From contig NZ_CP095552.1 in NCBI RefSeq assembly GCF_023078355.1, positions 1,550,001-1,614,000 of the forward strand: a stretch of DNA of 64,000 nucleotides, written 5' to 3'. The stretch is from Gordonia hongkongensis (lineage in GTDB: Bacteria > Actinomycetota > Actinomycetes > Mycobacteriales > Mycobacteriaceae). The position numbers and the translations under genes are program-made. Position 1 is the stretch's first letter. The number at the start of each line of letters is the position of its first letter. This document shows, piece by piece, positions 41,055 through 50,256 of the stretch. The notes under the pieces were generated by a model, which saw only the letters and a program-made list of their open reading frames with translations, made no database searches and was not told the origin of the DNA.

Positions 41055-42083
41055 ATGGCTCGACCGTCGCGCGTGGCGCTGGCTCTGGGAAGTGGCGGCG
41101 CCCGCGGTTACGCGCACATCGGGGTGATCGCCGAACTCGAGGCGCGGGGGTTCGAGATCGTCACCGTCGCCGGCTCGTCGATGGGTGCTCTCGTCGGCGG
41201 GTTGTATTGCGCGGGGAAACTCGACGACTACGTGGACTGGATCTCGGGTCTGTCCCAGCTCGACGTCGTCCGGTTGCTCGACGTCTCGCTGACCAAGCCG
41301 GGCGTCATCGGGGCCGAGCGGATCCTGCTGCGGGTGCGGGAGATCCTCGGAGACACCGCGATCGAGGACCTGCCCGTCCCGTTCACCGCGGTCGCCACCG
41401 ATCTGAACGCCGGCCGCGCGGTCTGGTTCCAGCGCGGTGTCCTCGCCGACGCCCTGCGTGCGTCGATCGCGATCCCGGGCGTCATCAGCCCGCACGAGCA
41501 CGGTGGGCGGCTGCTGGCCGACGGCGGGATTCTCGACCCGCTGCCGGTGGCGCCCACCTCGACGGTGCCCAGCGATGTGACCATCGGCGTCATCATCGGT
41601 TCCGACGGTGGCCCGGAAGCGGGCGCCACGCGCGAACAGAAGGCCAGGGGACTGCTGCGGCGCAACGTGGCGCCGATCCTCGACAACGAGTTCATCCGCG
41701 CGGTCCGCGACCGGCTCGGCCACGAGATGCCCTCGGAGGAGGCAGCGGCGTCCGATGCGGCGGTGGCCGCCACCGGTGGCGGCGCCGTCGCGGTCGATGC
41801 CGCGGCCGAGCCCGGCTCCGTCCCGTCTGCCGAACGGGTGGCGCCCGCGTTCGGCGTCGACGAACCGGCCCGGATGGGACGCGTGGAGGTGCTGAGCCGG
41901 TCGCTCGACATCATGCAGGAGGCCCTGACCCGCTACCAGGTCGCCGGCTATCCGCCCGACGTGCTGATCCGGGTACCCCGCCGGACGGTCCGCACGCTCG
42001 ACTTCCACAAGGCCTCGGAGATGATCGAGCTCGGCCGGACCCTCACCGCGCGGGCCCTCGACGACCTCCCCGAGCTGCCATGA
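41055..42083 (+). CDS. Patatin-like phospholipase
   Basis: The protein has 342 residues from ATG 41055. The oxyanion loop ALGSGGARGYAHIGVI (about 9-24), nucleophile elbow AGSSMGALVGG with Ser in GSSMG (about 42) and catalytic Asp in LLADGGILDPLP (about 155-166) are all present. The family cleaves lipid acyl esters using a Ser-Asp dyad. An Ala-rich insert (EEAAASDAAVAATGGGAVAV) interrupts the C-terminal part. Its stop overlaps the MFS start (ATGA), so the two are co-translated. Confidence 0.9.
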   Translation: MARPSRVALALGSGGARGYAHIGVIAELEARGFEIVTVAGSSMGALVGGLYCAGKLDDYVDWISGLSQLDVVRLLDVSLTKPGVIGAERILLRVREILGDTAIEDLPVPFTAVATDLNAGRAVWFQRGVLADALRASIAIPGVISPHEHGGRLLADGGILDPLPVAPTSTVPSDVTIGVIIGSDGGPEAGATREQKARGLLRRNVAPILDNEFIRAVRDRLGHEMPSEEAAASDAAVAATGGGAVAVDAAAEPGSVPSAERVAPAFGVDEPARMGRVEVLSRSLDIMQEALTRYQVAGYPPDVLIRVPRRTVRTLDFHKASEMIELGRTLTARALDDLPELP

Positions 42084-43309
42084 GGCAGATCCCCCGCGGC
42101 ATCTGGGTGCTGCTGTCGGCGAACGTCGTCATCGCACTCGGATACGGGTTCATCGCGCCCGCGCTGCCGACCTTCGCCCGCACCTTCAACGTCTCGTTCA
42201 CCGCCGCGACCGCGGTCATCTCGGCGTTCGCGGTGATGCGCCTGGCGTTCGCGCCCGCAACGGGACGGTTGGTCACCGTCTTCGGCGAGCGGCGCATCTA
42301 CCTGACCGGTCTGCTGATCGTCGCGGCCAGCACTCTGGCGTGCGCGTTCGCCCAGTCCTACTGGCAGCTGCTGATCTTCCGCGGTCTCGGCGGCATCGGG
42401 TCGACGATGTTCAGCATCTCGGCGATGGCCTTGCTGATCCGTATGGCGCCGAGCGACATTCGCGGTCGCGTGTCGGGCTTCTTCTCGGCGGGGTTCCTCA
42501 TCGGCAGCATCACCGGTCCGCTCATCGGGGCGGCGCTGGTCGGCTTCGGACTCCGGGTCCCGTTCGTGGTGTACGCGGTCGCGCTGCTCGTCGCGTCGAC
42601 GGTGGTGGCCACCCAGTTGCGGGAAGTGATCGCACCGGATCAGGCCGACGGCCCGACGGGCGGGCTGATCGGTTTCCGGACCGCCTTGCGCGACAGCGCC
42701 TACCGGGCGATCCTCGCGTCCAACTTCACCCAGGGCTGGGCGTCGATGGGGGTCCGGGTCGCGGTGGTGCCGCTGTTCATCACCGAGAGTCTCGGTGCCG
42801 GAGCGGGAATGGCGGGAATCGTGCTGGCGATCTACGCCGCGGGCAACGTACTGGCGATCCTGATCGCGGGCCGTCTGTCGGACCGGTTCGGACGGCGACC
42901 CATCATGCTGCCCGGACTCGTCATCACCGTCGTCGCCACCATCGCGCTCGGGTTCTCGCCGAACGTGGGCGTCGCACTGGCGTTGTCGGTGGTCGCCGGG
43001 GTGGGCTCGGGACTGTTCGCACCCACCCATCAAGCCGCTCTCGCCGACGTCCTCGGCAACCGTCAGCAAGGCGGTTCGGCGCTGGCCGCCTACGGCATGT
43101 CGTCGGACCTCGGTGCCGTCACCGGTCCGGTCATCGTCGGATTCGTCGCCGATCGGGTCGGCTTCGGGCCGGCGTTCGTGCTGACCGGGGTGGTGGCCGC
43201 GGTGGCGCTGGTCCTGTGGATCTTCGCGCGCGAGACCGCGCCGGTGATCGTGGGCGACGGTCCGACGATGACTCCGACCGACACGAAGGCCCGCGCAGAC
43301 GATGAGTGA
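42080..43309 (+). CDS. MFS transporter (drug-efflux type)
   Basis: The protein has 409 residues and 12 TM helices. Major facilitator signatures include the N-terminal NVVIALGYGFIAPALPTFAR, motif A-like GRLVTVFGERRIYL and the repeat GRLSDRFGRRPIMLPGL in the second half (about residues 270-286). It probably effluxes a small hydrophobic compound. ATG 42080 overlaps the patatin stop. The pair follows soxR on the same strand, suggesting redox-linked efflux. Confidence 0.88.
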   Translation: MRQIPRGIWVLLSANVVIALGYGFIAPALPTFARTFNVSFTAATAVISAFAVMRLAFAPATGRLVTVFGERRIYLTGLLIVAASTLACAFAQSYWQLLIFRGLGGIGSTMFSISAMALLIRMAPSDIRGRVSGFFSAGFLIGSITGPLIGAALVGFGLRVPFVVYAVALLVASTVVATQLREVIAPDQADGPTGGLIGFRTALRDSAYRAILASNFTQGWASMGVRVAVVPLFITESLGAGAGMAGIVLAIYAAGNVLAILIAGRLSDRFGRRPIMLPGLVITVVATIALGFSPNVGVALALSVVAGVGSGLFAPTHQAALADVLGNRQQGGSALAAYGMSSDLGAVTGPVIVGFVADRVGFGPAFVLTGVVAAVALVLWIFARETAPVIVGDGPTMTPTDTKARADDE

Positions 43310-43343
43310 TGTGCGCGGGCGGACGACGAATTACGGTTGAGCG

Positions 43344-44576
43344 ATGACCGCGCCCGCCTACGACTACGCCCTCGGCGCCGACTCGGAGGTCGGCACCCTG
43401 CGAGCGGTCATGTTGCACCGCCCGGGCGACGAGTTGCGCCGGCTCACCCCGCGTAACAGCGACCAGCTCTTGTTCGACGGGCTGCCGTGGGTCGGGCGTG
43501 CGCAGGAGGAGCACGACGCCTTCGCAGAGGTGCTGCGCGAGCGGGAAATCGACGTCTATCTCCTCGGTGACCTGCTCGCCGAGACCATCGCCCACAGCGG
43601 TGCGGCCCGCATCCAGGGCATCGCCGCGGCGGTGAGCGCGCGGCGGCTGGGCACACACCTCGCGGAAGACCTCGCGACCCATCTGCGGGGTTTGTCGCCG
43701 ACCGACCTCGCGTACGTGCTGACGGCCGGGATGACGTTCGACGAGCTGCCGATCACGCCCTCTGCCGAGCGGTCCTCGCTCGTGCGTCGGATGCACCACG
43801 GACCCGAGTTCGCGATCGAACCGCTGCCGAATCTGCTGTTCACCCGCGACAGTTCGTTCTGGATCGGCGGACGGTTCGCGATCACCTCGCTCGCGCTTCC
43901 CGCTCGCGCGCGGGAGACGTCGCTCACCGATCTCATCTACGCCCACCACCCGCGGTTCACCGGCGCCCGGCGCGCCTACGAGTCGCAGGTCGCGCCCGTC
44001 GAGGGTGGCGACGTGCTGCTGCTCGCCGCCGGTGTGGTGGCCGTCGGGGTCGGCGAGCGCACCACGCCCGCCGGGGCAGAAGCGCTGGCGCGCAGTCTGT
44101 TCGACGACCACCTGGCGCACACCGTGCTGGCGGTGCCGATCGAGCAGTCGCGCGCCTTCATGCACCTCGACACCGTCTGCACGATGGTCGACACCGACGC
44201 CGTGGTGATGTATCCCAACATCCGCGACACCATGTCCGCATTCACCCTCGTGCACGACGCCGCGACCGACGCGGTCCGGATCACCGGGGAGCGGCCCTTC
44301 GTCGACGCCGCCGCCGAGGCGATGGGCATCACCAAACTGCGTGTCATCGACACCGGGCTCGATCCGGTGACAGCCGAGCGGGAGCAGTGGGACGACGGCA
44401 ACAACACCCTCGCCCTCGCACCCGGGGTGGTGGTGTCCTACAACCGGAACGTGGAGACCAACCGGCGACTCCGGGACTCGGGCATCGAGGTCATCGAGAT
44501 CGAGGGTCGGGAACTGGGATCGGGCCGCGGTGGGCCGCGGTGCATGTCGTGTCCGTTGGCCCGTGATCCCCGGTGA
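43344..44576 (+). CDS. arcA: Arginine deiminase ArcA
   Basis: ArcA hydrolyses L-arginine to citrulline and ammonia. The 410-residue protein has the amidinotransferase-fold signatures [15 protein letters not shown] (about 165-179), [14 protein letters not shown] (about 219-232), [15 protein letters not shown] and [15 protein letters not shown]. The catalytic Cys is in PRCMSCPL (C400). No arcB or arcC is nearby, so the full deiminase ATP-yielding pathway is not encoded here. Ammonia production for acid tolerance or arginine turnover is more likely. It is followed 13 nt later by a GntR regulator. Confidence 0.95.
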   Translation: MTAPAYDYALGADSEVGTLRAVMLHRPGDELRRLTPRNSDQLLFDGLPWVGRAQEEHDAFAEVLREREIDVYLLGDLLAETIAHSGAARIQGIAAAVSARRLGTHLAEDLATHLRGLSPTDLAYVLTAGMTFDELPITPSAERSSLVRRMHHGPEFAIEPLPNLLFTRDSSFWIGGRFAITSLALPARARETSLTDLIYAHHPRFTGARRAYESQVAPVEGGDVLLLAAGVVAVGVGERTTPAGAEALARSLFDDHLAHTVLAVPIEQSRAFMHLDTVCTMVDTDAVVMYPNIRDTMSAFTLVHDAATDAVRITGERPFVDAAAEAMGITKLRVIDTGLDPVTAEREQWDDGNNTLALAPGVVVSYNRNVETNRRLRDSGIEVIEIEGRELGSGRGGPRCMSCPLARDPR

Positions 44577-44589
44577 GGAGGAGTATCCG

Positions 44590-44976
44590 GTGACCCCCGA
44601 CACCCCGGCGGCGCTCGACGCACTGCAGATCGACCCGGCCTCCGACCGGCCGCCCTTCGAGCAAGTACGAGTCGGCATCATCGAGCTCATCGAGTCCGGC
44701 GAACTGCTCAGCGGCGAGCGTCTGCCGACGGTCCGGGCGCTCGCCTCGCGGCTCGGCGTGGCCGCCAACACGGTCGCGCGGAGCTATCGGGAACTCGAGG
44801 CGGCCGGCGTCATCGAGACCCGCGGGCGGCAGGGCTCGTTCATCAAGGCGGGTCGCCACGATGCGCTCGACGCGGGTTTCGCGGCTGCCAAGCAGTACGT
44901 CGAAACCGCTCGCGAGCTGGGCCTGGACGATCCCGTGATCGTTGAGATACTCAACCGTGCGCTCGGGCGAACTTGA
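44590..44976 (+). CDS. GntR-family regulator, YtrA type
   Basis: The protein has 128 residues from GTG 44590, with GAGGAGG upstream. The winged helix-turn-helix fills most of it (PPFEQVRVGIIELIESGELL, RLPTVRALASRLGVAANTVA, RSYRELEAAGVIETRGRQGS). The short C-terminal helical tail, without a large effector domain, marks the YtrA subgroup. These usually regulate transporters in their own operon. Here the partner would be arcA upstream or the BCCT transporter 31 nt downstream. Confidence 0.9.
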   Translation: MTPDTPAALDALQIDPASDRPPFEQVRVGIIELIESGELLSGERLPTVRALASRLGVAANTVARSYRELEAAGVIETRGRQGSFIKAGRHDALDAGFAAAKQYVETARELGLDDPVIVEILNRALGRT

Positions 44977-45007
44977 ATACCTGAACCGAGATTGATTGGC
45001 TTGACGA

Positions 45008-46789
45008 ATGACAAGTGAACAGGATGTGATCACCGGGCGTCCGAAGCAGACACTGGACCCGGTGGTCTTCACGGTCACCGCGGTACTGGTCATCGCGTTC
45101 GTGATCTGGGGGATCGGGGACAAGGAGAGTCTCAACACGACGACCACCGAGGTGCTGGGTTGGATCACCAAGAACCTCGGCTGGCTGTTCATCCTCTCCG
45201 CCACCGGCTTCGTGATCTTCGCGGTGTTCCTCGCCGTGTCCAAGTACGGCCGGATTCCGCTCGGCCGCACCGGGGAGAAGCCGCAGTTCCGCACCGTGAG
45301 CTGGATCGCCATGATGTTCAGTGCCGGCATGGGCATCGGCCTCATGTTCTTCGGTGCCTACGAGCCGCTCTACCACTTCGCCAGTCCGCCACCGGAGATC
45401 GGCTCCGACGACATCCGCGCGGCCATGGCGACGACGATGTTCCACTGGGGCTTCCACCCGTGGGCCATGTACGCGGTCGTCGGGCTGGCGCTGGCCTACA
45501 GCACGTACCGGCTGGGCCGGACCCAGTTGATGAGCGCGGTGTTCACCCGGCTCCTCGGACCGCGGGTGGCCAACGGCCCGGGCGGGAAGATCATCGACAT
45601 CCTCGCGATCTTCGCGACGCTGTTCGGGACGGTGGCATCACTCGGCCTCGGCGCGCTGCAGATCGGATCGGGACTCGACACCCTCGGTTGGGTCAACGAG
45701 CCGACGAAGATGCTGCTGGTCGCGATCATCGCCATCCTCACCGCCGCGTTCGTCGCGTCGGCCGTGTCGGGGATCGCGCGCGGCATCCAGTGGCTGTCCA
45801 ACATCAACATGGTGCTCGCCATCGTGCTGGCACTGTTCGTGTTCGTCGTCGGACCGACTATCTTCATCCTGAACCTGCTGCCGACGACCCTCGGCGCCTA
45901 CTTCACCGATCTGACGAGCTTCGCAGCCCGCTCGGACGCCACGATCATGACCGAGGAGGGTCATCAGTGGCTGGCGGACTGGACGATCTTCTACTGGGCG
46001 TGGTGGGTGTCCTGGACCCCGTTCGTGGGTCTGTTCCTCGCGAAGATCAGCCGCGGCCGCACCATCCGCGAGTTCGTGATCGGTGTGATGGTGGTACCCA
46101 CGACGGTCTCGCTGGTCTGGTTCTGCGTCTTCGGCGGTACCGCGATCCATCAGGACATCGAGGGCACCCTGGCGTTCGATCCGGCCACCGCGGCCAGTGA
46201 GAGCACGCTGTTCGACGTGCTCGCCCACCTGCCGTGGACCGGGGTGGCCTCGGCGCTGGTGATGATCCTGGTCGGCATCTTCTTCGTCTCCGGCGCCGAC
46301 TCCGCGTCCCTCGTGATGGGCACTCTCTCGCAGCGCGGCGTCGAACACCCGTCGCGTCCCCTCACCGTGTTCTGGGGTGTGCTGACCGGTGTCGTGGCTG
46401 CGCTGCTGCTGGCCATCAGCGGCGACGACGCCCTCGACGGCATCAAGACGATGGCGATCATCGCCGCGTTGCCGTTCGTCGTGGTGATGATCGGCATGTG
46501 TCTGTCGCTCTATCTCGACCTCCGACACGATCCGCTGATCGTCTCCCGCCACGTGCTGACCGCTCAGGTCGACGAGCATGTCCGGGACCAGGCCAACGCC
46601 ATCGCGACCGGGGAGCTCGAGGCGATCGATGCCGACGCGATACGACACCTCGAGAAGATCGACCCCGACTACGTCGACCAGGCAAACGGATCGGCGCCCG
46701 CCGAGCCGACGGTCGACCCGGGGCCGGACGACGAGCCTCGGGACAAAGGCACTCACGGCACCGACCGGTTGACCGGACCGACGGTGTGA
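45008..46789 (+). CDS. BCCT-family betaine/carnitine/choline transporter
   Basis: This is a secondary transporter for trimethylammonium compounds, usually Na+- or H+-coupled and used in osmoprotection. The 593 residues contain 12 TM helices with the family pattern FSAGMGIGLMFFGAYEPLYH (about 102-121), FHWGFHPWAMYAVVGLALAY (glycine/aromatic box region) and WTIFYWAWWVSWTPFVGLFL (the Trp-rich segment that binds the substrate, about 322-341). A charged ~70-residue cytosolic tail may sense osmotic state. A hairpin terminator follows. Confidence 0.94.
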   Translation: MTSEQDVITGRPKQTLDPVVFTVTAVLVIAFVIWGIGDKESLNTTTTEVLGWITKNLGWLFILSATGFVIFAVFLAVSKYGRIPLGRTGEKPQFRTVSWIAMMFSAGMGIGLMFFGAYEPLYHFASPPPEIGSDDIRAAMATTMFHWGFHPWAMYAVVGLALAYSTYRLGRTQLMSAVFTRLLGPRVANGPGGKIIDILAIFATLFGTVASLGLGALQIGSGLDTLGWVNEPTKMLLVAIIAILTAAFVASAVSGIARGIQWLSNINMVLAIVLALFVFVVGPTIFILNLLPTTLGAYFTDLTSFAARSDATIMTEEGHQWLADWTIFYWAWWVSWTPFVGLFLAKISRGRTIREFVIGVMVVPTTVSLVWFCVFGGTAIHQDIEGTLAFDPATAASESTLFDVLAHLPWTGVASALVMILVGIFFVSGADSASLVMGTLSQRGVEHPSRPLTVFWGVLTGVVAALLLAISGDDALDGIKTMAIIAALPFVVVMIGMCLSLYLDLRHDPLIVSRHVLTAQVDEHVRDQANAIATGELEAIDADAIRHLEKIDPDYVDQANGSAPAEPTVDPGPDDEPRDKGTHGTDRLTGPTV

Positions 46790-46794
46790 CAACC

Positions 46795-46825
46795 CCCACC
46801 GGGGTCGGCAACCGATCCCGGTGGG
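46795..46825. terminator. Terminator between BCCT and MocR genes
   Basis: A 14-bp stem (CCCACCGGGGTCGG with CCGATCCCGGTGGG, one wobble pair) and a 3-nt loop lie between convergent stop codons. Confidence 0.65.
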
Positions 46826-46851
46826 TGAGTCGTCGTCGGGTCGGTGGGTCC

Positions 46852-48165
46852 TCAGCCCTGTCCGACCGCCCCGGCGAGCGCTGTGCCGAAGGTCTTCGCG
46901 GTCGCCCGGTCGAGCCGGGAGGTGGTGACGCGCAGACCATTTCGCTGCTCGGCCCCGTCGACGGCGAATACCGTCCCGGGTTGCACGGCCCACCCCAGGC
47001 GCGCCAGTTCGACGCCGACCCGCTCCGCGGGCACCTCGGGCGGAAGATCGACCCACACGTTGATCCCGTCGGGCGGTCCCATGGTCGACGCCACCCCCCG
47101 GGCATCGAGCACGTCGATGAGAAGTCGTGTGCGACGGGCGTATTCGAGGCGTGCGGTGGCGATGAGCTCGGTCGTCGCCGGATCGGTGAGCAGGTGCGCC
47201 GCGGTGGTCTGCAGCAGGTGGCTGACCCAGGGGCGGCCGGAACGCAGCCGGGCGTCGAGCGCGGCGGCCGTGGTCGGGTCGGCATCGACGAGCGCGACCC
47301 GCAGATCCGGACCCAGGAATTTCGCGACGGACCGGACGACCGCCCAGTGTCGGCTGTTGTCCGGGATCACCCGCTGATAGTCGCGAACCGACAGGAGTGA
47401 GAAGTGGTCGTCTTCGATGACGAGCACCTCGGGGTATCGCTCGAGAACCGTGCGTAGTTCATCGGCACGAGCCGCGGAGAGGGCGATCCCGCCGGGGTTG
47501 TGACCGCGGCAGGTGACGATGACCGCTCGGGCGCCCGCACCGAGCGCCCGCGCCAGATGATCGGGGCGCATGCCGTGCTCGTCGAGCTCCATGGGGAGCG
47601 CGCGGTACCCGTTGACGCGGATCGTGCCGACGCTGGCGAGGAAGCACGGATTCTCCACTGCGACGCAGTCGCCGCGGACGAGGTGGGTGTTCAGCAGCCG
47701 CTCCATCGCGTCGACGGCTCCGTGGGTCGCGATGAGTTCCCCCCGTTGCGGGTGCTCCCCGAACAGCACCGACGCCGCCTCCCGCAGTGCCGGCGCCACC
47801 GCGGCGGTTCCGTACATCGTCGGTCGGTAGGGGGCCGCGGCGATCGCGGCGCGCAGGTCGGGCAGGAGATCGGGATCGGGATTGCCATCGGCGAGGTCGA
47901 TGGTGTCCGCGGGAGCGGCGAGTTCACTGCCGGGGTGGAGCCGGTCGGCGACCACCGTTCCGCCCCGGCCGCGGGTGTCGGCGGCGCCCACCGAGACGAG
48001 CTGCCGGTACGCAGCGGCCACGGTGTTGCGGTTGACTCCCAACTCGGCTGCGAGTTCACGGATCGGCGGCAATGAGTCGCCCGGTCGCAGACGGCCGGAG
48101 ACGATGGCGTCTCGCACGCTCTGGACGATGGCCTGCACCGTCTGCCCGGTGATCACGACGCTCAC
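46852..48165 (-). CDS. MocR-type regulator: GntR HTH fused to aminotransferase domain
   Basis: The protein has 437 residues from GTG 48165 (GGGAGG 5 nt upstream); in-frame starts up to 48192 are possible. The N-terminal winged HTH (LRPGDSLPPIRELAAELGVN then RNTVAAAYRQL) is followed by a fold-type I PLP domain (about 90-437). The lysine expected to hold PLP lies in RSVAKFLGPDLRVAL, and HNPGG is also present. MocR proteins use PLP or vitamin B6-related ligands to control adjacent, usually divergent, genes. A 16-bp perfect palindrome upstream is a good operator candidate for itself and the DUF5313 gene. Confidence 0.92.
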   Translation of the reverse strand: MSVVITGQTVQAIVQSVRDAIVSGRLRPGDSLPPIRELAAELGVNRNTVAAAYRQLVSVGAADTRGRGGTVVADRLHPGSELAAPADTIDLADGNPDPDLLPDLRAAIAAAPYRPTMYGTAAVAPALREAASVLFGEHPQRGELIATHGAVDAMERLLNTHLVRGDCVAVENPCFLASVGTIRVNGYRALPMELDEHGMRPDHLARALGAGARAVIVTCRGHNPGGIALSAARADELRTVLERYPEVLVIEDDHFSLLSVRDYQRVIPDNSRHWAVVRSVAKFLGPDLRVALVDADPTTAAALDARLRSGRPWVSHLLQTTAAHLLTDPATTELIATARLEYARRTRLLIDVLDARGVASTMGPPDGINVWVDLPPEVPAERVGVELARLGWAVQPGTVFAVDGAEQRNGLRVTTSRLDRATAKTFGTALAGAVGQG

Positions 48166-48197
48166 CACGACCTCCCTGCTGATCAAGATCACGTTCT

Positions 48198-48213
48198 TTT
48201 GTCCTAGGACAAA
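48198..48213. promoter_or_regulatory. 16-bp palindrome TTTGTCCTAGGACAAA between mocR and DUF5313 genes
   Basis: A perfect palindrome sits 33 bp upstream of the MocR start and 44 bp before the divergent gene. TTGTCC within it could act as a -35 element on either strand. It is a probable operator of the MocR-type regulator. Confidence 0.55.
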
Positions 48214-48256
48214 TGCTACGGTGGTCGCACGGCACCGAGATCAGGAGTTGTGCGCC

Positions 48257-48673
48257 ATGAACCGAAGTCCCGAATCCGCCCGTCCGACCTGGGGTCGCCA
48301 GGTTGCCTACTGGTACGGCGGGCGACTGCCCGCCTCGATGACGGAATGGGTCGGCAACGACCTCGCCGGTCCCGGTGCGTCCGTGCGGATGGTCGCCCGG
48401 TGGTCGATACCGTGCATCCTGCTCCTGCTGCCGATGTTGTTCGTCCCCGCCCCGTGGGGAGTGCGGATCACCATGACGATGCCGATCCTGCTGTCGTACC
48501 TGTTCTTCTCCATCGCCCTGAACCGGGTCTACCGTCGCTACCGACTGGTCCAGCACGGACTGGACCCCGAGCTCGTCAACGCCGTCGATCGTGTGAAGAA
48601 CGCCGACCTGTACGCCGAGTACCACCGGAAATACCGCGGCGAGAACGGCCGGCCGGTGTCCGTCTCCCGGTAG
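48257..48673 (+). CDS. DUF5313 family membrane protein
   Basis: The protein has 138 residues from ATG 48257. It has the family layout: a short soluble N-terminus with QVAYWYGGRLPASMTEWVGN (about residues 15-34), two TM helices (about 55-100, RWSIPCILLLLPMLFVPAPW and TMPILLSYLFFSIALNRVY) and a basic cytoplasmic tail (YRLVQHGLDPELVNAVDRVK). The function is unknown; the family is common in Mycobacteriales. It is divergent from the MocR regulator across a shared palindrome. Confidence 0.75.
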   Translation: MNRSPESARPTWGRQVAYWYGGRLPASMTEWVGNDLAGPGASVRMVARWSIPCILLLLPMLFVPAPWGVRITMTMPILLSYLFFSIALNRVYRRYRLVQHGLDPELVNAVDRVKNADLYAEYHRKYRGENGRPVSVSR

Positions 48674-48697
48674 GGGACCAGGCCGCGTCACGGTTGC

Positions 48698-50218
48698 TCA
48701 GCCCCAGCTCGGCAGCCAGATCTGCTGCCGCCACAGGCCGGGCGGGATCGGGGAAGCGGTGAGGATCGGCCACAACCACACGAAGTTGGTGACGACCAGA
48801 CCCACGTAGATCGCCACCACCATGATCGCGAGGGCCCGACGCTCGGGCCGAGCGCGGGCGGTCGCCGCGGCCGAACGCAGCAGGTCGCCGCAGCACAGCG
48901 CGAGGCCCATCACGAGGAACGGCGCCAGCACGGTCGCATAGAAGAAGTACATCTGCCGGTCCAGGGCGAGGAACCACGGCAGGATCCCGGCTAGGTAGCC
49001 GACCAGGACCGCCGCGTACCGCCAGTCACGCCGCACGATCCACGACCACAGTCCCCACAGCAGCATCGGCAAGGCCAGCCACCAGAGAGCCGGTGACCCG
49101 ATCAGCATCTGCGCGCGCACGCACTCGCCCGCGCCGCACTGGTCGGGACCGTTCTCGAGCGCGTAGAGCATGGGGCGCAGGCTCATCGGCCACGTCCACG
49201 GCTTGGACTCCCACGGATGTTGGTTGCCCGCCGAATTGGTCAGCCCCGAATGGAATTCGAGGATTCCCGACTCGTAGTACCACAGCGATCGCCAGGCGCC
49301 CGGCACCCAGGCGAACGGTCCGTCGGAGCCGATCGTGTTGCCCACCTGATAGCGGTAGACGGCCGTCTCGCTGTTGAACCAGGGCAGGTAGGTCAGGAAG
49401 TAGATGACGACCGGCATCACCGCGAGGCTCGCGCCGCTCGGCACGACGTCGCGCACCAGGGTGCCCACCCAGGGGCGTTGCACGTGGTACGCCCGGCGGG
49501 CGGCCACATCGAGGCCGATCGCCAGTGCGGTGAAGAAGATGACGTAGTAGATGCCCGACCACTTGGTGCCGCAGTTGAGCCCCAGCATCACGCCGGCGAC
49601 GAACCGGTACCACCGGAAGCCGAGGCGCGGCCCGAAGGGACTGTCGGCGATGCGGCCCTCGCGGTACACGCGGTCCATACGCTCCCGCACCTGGTCGCGG
49701 TCGGCGACGAGCGCGGCGAAGGTGGCCACGATGAACAGCGTCTGGAAGATGTCGAGCATGCCCATCCGGGACTGCACGAACAGCACGCCGTCGCAGATCG
49801 CGAACACACCCGCGATCGCTCCGACGAGCGTCGAACGCGTGAGCCGCCGAACCGCACAGTAGATCAACACGATGATGAGGACGCCCGAGATGGCCGGTGC
49901 GACGCGCCATCCGAGCGGGCCGTAACCGAAGACCGCCTCCGAGGCGGCCAGCATCCACTTGCCGACCGGCGGATGCACGACGAGGCCGTACGCCGGGTTG
50001 TCCTCGATCCAGTTGCCGCCGGTCAGCACCTGCCAGCCCTGCGGGACGTAGTGCTTCTCGTCGAAGACCGGCGTGCCCTTGTCGGTGGGGTGGGTCAGGG
50101 CCCAGAAGCGGGTGATGGTGGCCAGCAATGCGATGACCACGCCGACGAGGAGTCCACGCCCGCGGTCGGGGGCACCGAAGAGCGGTGCGGGCACGTCCGG
50201 GCCCAGGCGAGGTGGCAC
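48698..50218 (-). CDS. pmt: Protein O-mannosyltransferase (GT39)
   Basis: Pmt transfers mannose from polyprenyl-phosphomannose to Ser/Thr of exported proteins at the outer face of the membrane. The 506 residues contain about 11 TM helices, with the catalytic acidic pair in the first outer loop (VFDEKHYVPQGWQVLTGGNW, about residues 51-70) and ...VHPPVGKWML following. The QSRMGMLDIFQTLF region is also typical. It starts at GTG 50218 only 38 bp from the divergent rsmI start, the arrangement recalled for mycobacteria. Confidence 0.94.
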   Translation of the reverse strand: MPPRLGPDVPAPLFGAPDRGRGLLVGVVIALLATITRFWALTHPTDKGTPVFDEKHYVPQGWQVLTGGNWIEDNPAYGLVVHPPVGKWMLAASEAVFGYGPLGWRVAPAISGVLIIVLIYCAVRRLTRSTLVGAIAGVFAICDGVLFVQSRMGMLDIFQTLFIVATFAALVADRDQVRERMDRVYREGRIADSPFGPRLGFRWYRFVAGVMLGLNCGTKWSGIYYVIFFTALAIGLDVAARRAYHVQRPWVGTLVRDVVPSGASLAVMPVVIYFLTYLPWFNSETAVYRYQVGNTIGSDGPFAWVPGAWRSLWYYESGILEFHSGLTNSAGNQHPWESKPWTWPMSLRPMLYALENGPDQCGAGECVRAQMLIGSPALWWLALPMLLWGLWSWIVRRDWRYAAVLVGYLAGILPWFLALDRQMYFFYATVLAPFLVMGLALCCGDLLRSAAATARARPERRALAIMVVAIYVGLVVTNFVWLWPILTASPIPPGLWRQQIWLPSWG

Positions 50219-50256
50219 CCGATCGATCCTAGTGGTCCCTCGTAAGCTGGCTGTCG

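Noticed and set aside
43344..44576. Complete arginine deiminase (arcABC) pathway
   Set aside because: Only arcA is present; the neighbours are a GntR regulator and a BCCT transporter.
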